A stretch of DNA of 35,652 nucleotides, from NCBI RefSeq assembly GCF_000003605.2, contig NW_003142436.1:1-35652 (forward strand), given 5' to 3'. The translations under genes were made by a program, and so were the position numbers. A model generated the notes under the pieces. It saw nothing but the letters and a program-made list of their open reading frames with translations, was not told the DNA's origin and made no database searches. Position 1 is the first letter of the stretch, and every line of letters begins with the position of its first letter. This stretch comes from Saccoglossus kowalevskii (lineage: Eukaryota > Hemichordata > Enteropneusta > Harrimaniidae). Positions 34,710 to 35,652 of this stretch are shown here, in pieces.

Positions 34710-35372
34710 CTGGCTACACTAAGTACAGACTAAGATTAGAGTTAATATCGTATATTTGTTGTGTTCTGGCTACACCAAGTACAGGCAATGATTAGAGCTA
34801 ATATCATATATTTGTTGTGTTCTGGCTACACCAAGTACAGACTAAGATTAGAGCTAATATCGTATATTTGTTGTGTTCTGGCTACACCAAGTACAGGCAA
34901 TGATTAGAGCTAATATCGTATATTTGTTGTGTTCTGGCTACACCAAGTACAGGCAATGATTAGAGTTAATATCGTATATTTGTTGTGTTCTGGCTACACC
35001 AAGTACAGGCAATGATTAGAGCTAATATCATATATTTGTTGTGTTCTGGCTACACCAAGTACAGACTAAGATTAGAGCTAATATCGTATATTTGTTGTGT
35101 TCTGGCTACACCAAGTACAGGCAAAGATTAGAGCTAATATCGTATATTTGTTGTGTTCTGGCTACACCAAGTACAGGCAATGATTAGAGCTAATATCGTA
35201 TATTTGTTGTGTTCTGGCTACACCAAGTACAGGCAAAGATTAGAGCTAATATCGTATATTTGTTGTGTTCTGGCTACACCAAGTACAGGCAATGATTAGA
35301 GCTAATATCGTATATTTGTTGTGTTCTGGCTACACCAAGTACAGGCAATGATTAGAGTTAATATCGTATATT
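34710..35372. repeat. Long-range duplicated block 2, copy 3
   Basis: Order B(T11, T33), A(CA), B, A, A(T33), A(CA), B, C, A, C, A, 47-bp A(T33). This is the order of copies 1 and 2 with two units missing before the short unit. The diagnostic C, C(TG), C order follows to about 35530. Confidence 0.82.
35326..35372. repeat. 47-bp short unit (9-bp deletion)
   Basis: GTATATT joins CTGG at 35372/35373, in the right end of block 2 copy 3. Confidence 0.9.
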
Positions 35373-35509
35373 CTGGCTACACCAAGTACAGGCAAAGATT
35401 AGAGCTAATATCGTATATTTGTTGTGTTCTGGCTACACCAAGTACAGGCAAAGATTAGAGCTAATATTGTATATTTGTTGTGTTCTGGCTACACCAAGTA
35501 CAGGCAAAG

Positions 35510-35652
35510 ATTAAGCTAATATCGCATATTTGCTGTGTTCTGGCTACACCAAGTACAGGCATGATTAGAGTTAATATCGTATATTTGTTGTGATCTGGCT
35601 ACACCAAGTACAGGCAATGAATAGAGCTATATTGATATTTGTTGTGTTCTGG
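35510..35652. other. Diverged, indel-rich right end, net -4 bp
   Basis: The last two and a half units have several unique changes: GATTAAGCT, ATCGCATATTTGCTG, AGGCATGATT, GTGATCTGG, AATGAATAG and GCTATATTGATATT. Divergence this dense is not seen elsewhere except at 6361-6600, which has a similar GCTATATTCGATATT. It may mark a poorly covered contig end or the start of a decayed array edge. Confidence 0.7.

Larger units (their letters stand above)
1..35652. repeat. 56-bp satellite array, 637 head-to-tail units, fills the window
   Basis: A 56-bp unit beginning CTGGCTACACC and ending TTGTTGTGTT repeats without a break and always in the same orientation. Unit starts fall at 1, 57, 113 and so on. 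After allowing for each indel found, the last full unit ends at 35648, giving 637 units. The unit is about 37.5% G+C with one CpG, at unit positions 40-41. Variation is concentrated at positions 11, 20, 22, 24, 33, 40 and 41, mostly as transitions; types A, B, C and D are defined by positions 20-24. The array cannot code for a long protein: 56 is not a multiple of three, so any frame visits all three phases every three units and meets TAG at 28-30 or TAA at 34-36. The size, lack of spacers and higher-order structure are those of eukaryotic satellite DNA. I do not recognise the family, and the array continues past both edges. Confidence 0.98.

Noticed and set aside
1-35652. CRISPR array
   Set aside because: There are no unique spacers between repeats; the 56-bp period is continuous and all of it is conserved. 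There is also no cas gene.
1-35652. Tandem repeat of a giant virus, Borg-like element or plasmid iteron origin
   Set aside because: Iteron arrays are far shorter. Nested copied blocks over 35 kb plus CpG decay fit a eukaryotic satellite better. Without flanking genes this cannot be fully excluded.

Overview
The whole window is one uninterrupted tandem-repeat (satellite) array. A 56-bp unit runs head-to-tail in one orientation from the first base to the last. Counting by hand in phase gives 637 complete units plus four bases of the next: 637 x 56 = 35,672, and the length variants I located sum to -24, which gives 35,648 and matches the last unit start at 35,649. I see no protein gene, RNA gene, transposon body, CRISPR array or unique flank, and both window edges lie inside the array. 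The unit is about 37.5% G+C and has a single CpG.

The setting looks eukaryotic (constitutive heterochromatin or a similar satellite block). The reasons are array size, higher-order repeats, and variation at the only CpG that takes just the two forms expected from deamination of methylated C. I do not recognise the family and cannot name the species.

Numbering a unit from the C of CTGGCTAC as 1, nearly all variation falls at seven positions: 11 (C/T), 20 (G/A), 22 (A/T), 24 (T/A), 33 (C/T), 40 (C/T) and 41 (G/A). Positions 20-24 define four common types: A (CAGGCAATGA, commonest), B (CAGACTAAGA), C (CAGGCAAAGA) and D (CAGGCTAAGA), with rare E (CAGACAAAGA) and F (CAGACTATGA). Rare private variants let long blocks be matched across the array, so it is a patchwork of copied blocks of about 0.3-1.3 kb.

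Layout: 283-1290 matches 26191-27254; 731-1850 is a tandem pair of ten-unit blocks; 2850-4134 matches 22906-24184 and 34710-35372, with partial copies near 6545, 11807 and 17357; 4695-5811 matches 7329-8334; 8335-9006 matches 32419-33090; 9455-10126 matches 17923-18594 and part of 33586-34090; 12093-12652 is a 280-bp tandem duplication; 12653-13548 matches 18819-19714; 15341-16068 matches 29613-30340; 21506-22121, 27367-28156 and 31237-32026 form a mosaic family. The remaining stretches are ordinary units of the same types.

The most interesting signal is a set of seven 6-bp insertions from three original events. Each reads TA-CATG-TA or TA-CCGG-TA at a TA of the unit, giving a 10-bp perfect palindrome. 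That is the shape of a Tc1/mariner-type excision footprint, later copied with its block. Four short patches (6361-6600, 24258-24345, 33929-34145, 35510-35652) are unusually rich in single-base indels and may be read or assembly error; the only open frames above about 60 codons lie in or beside these patches or another single-base indel.
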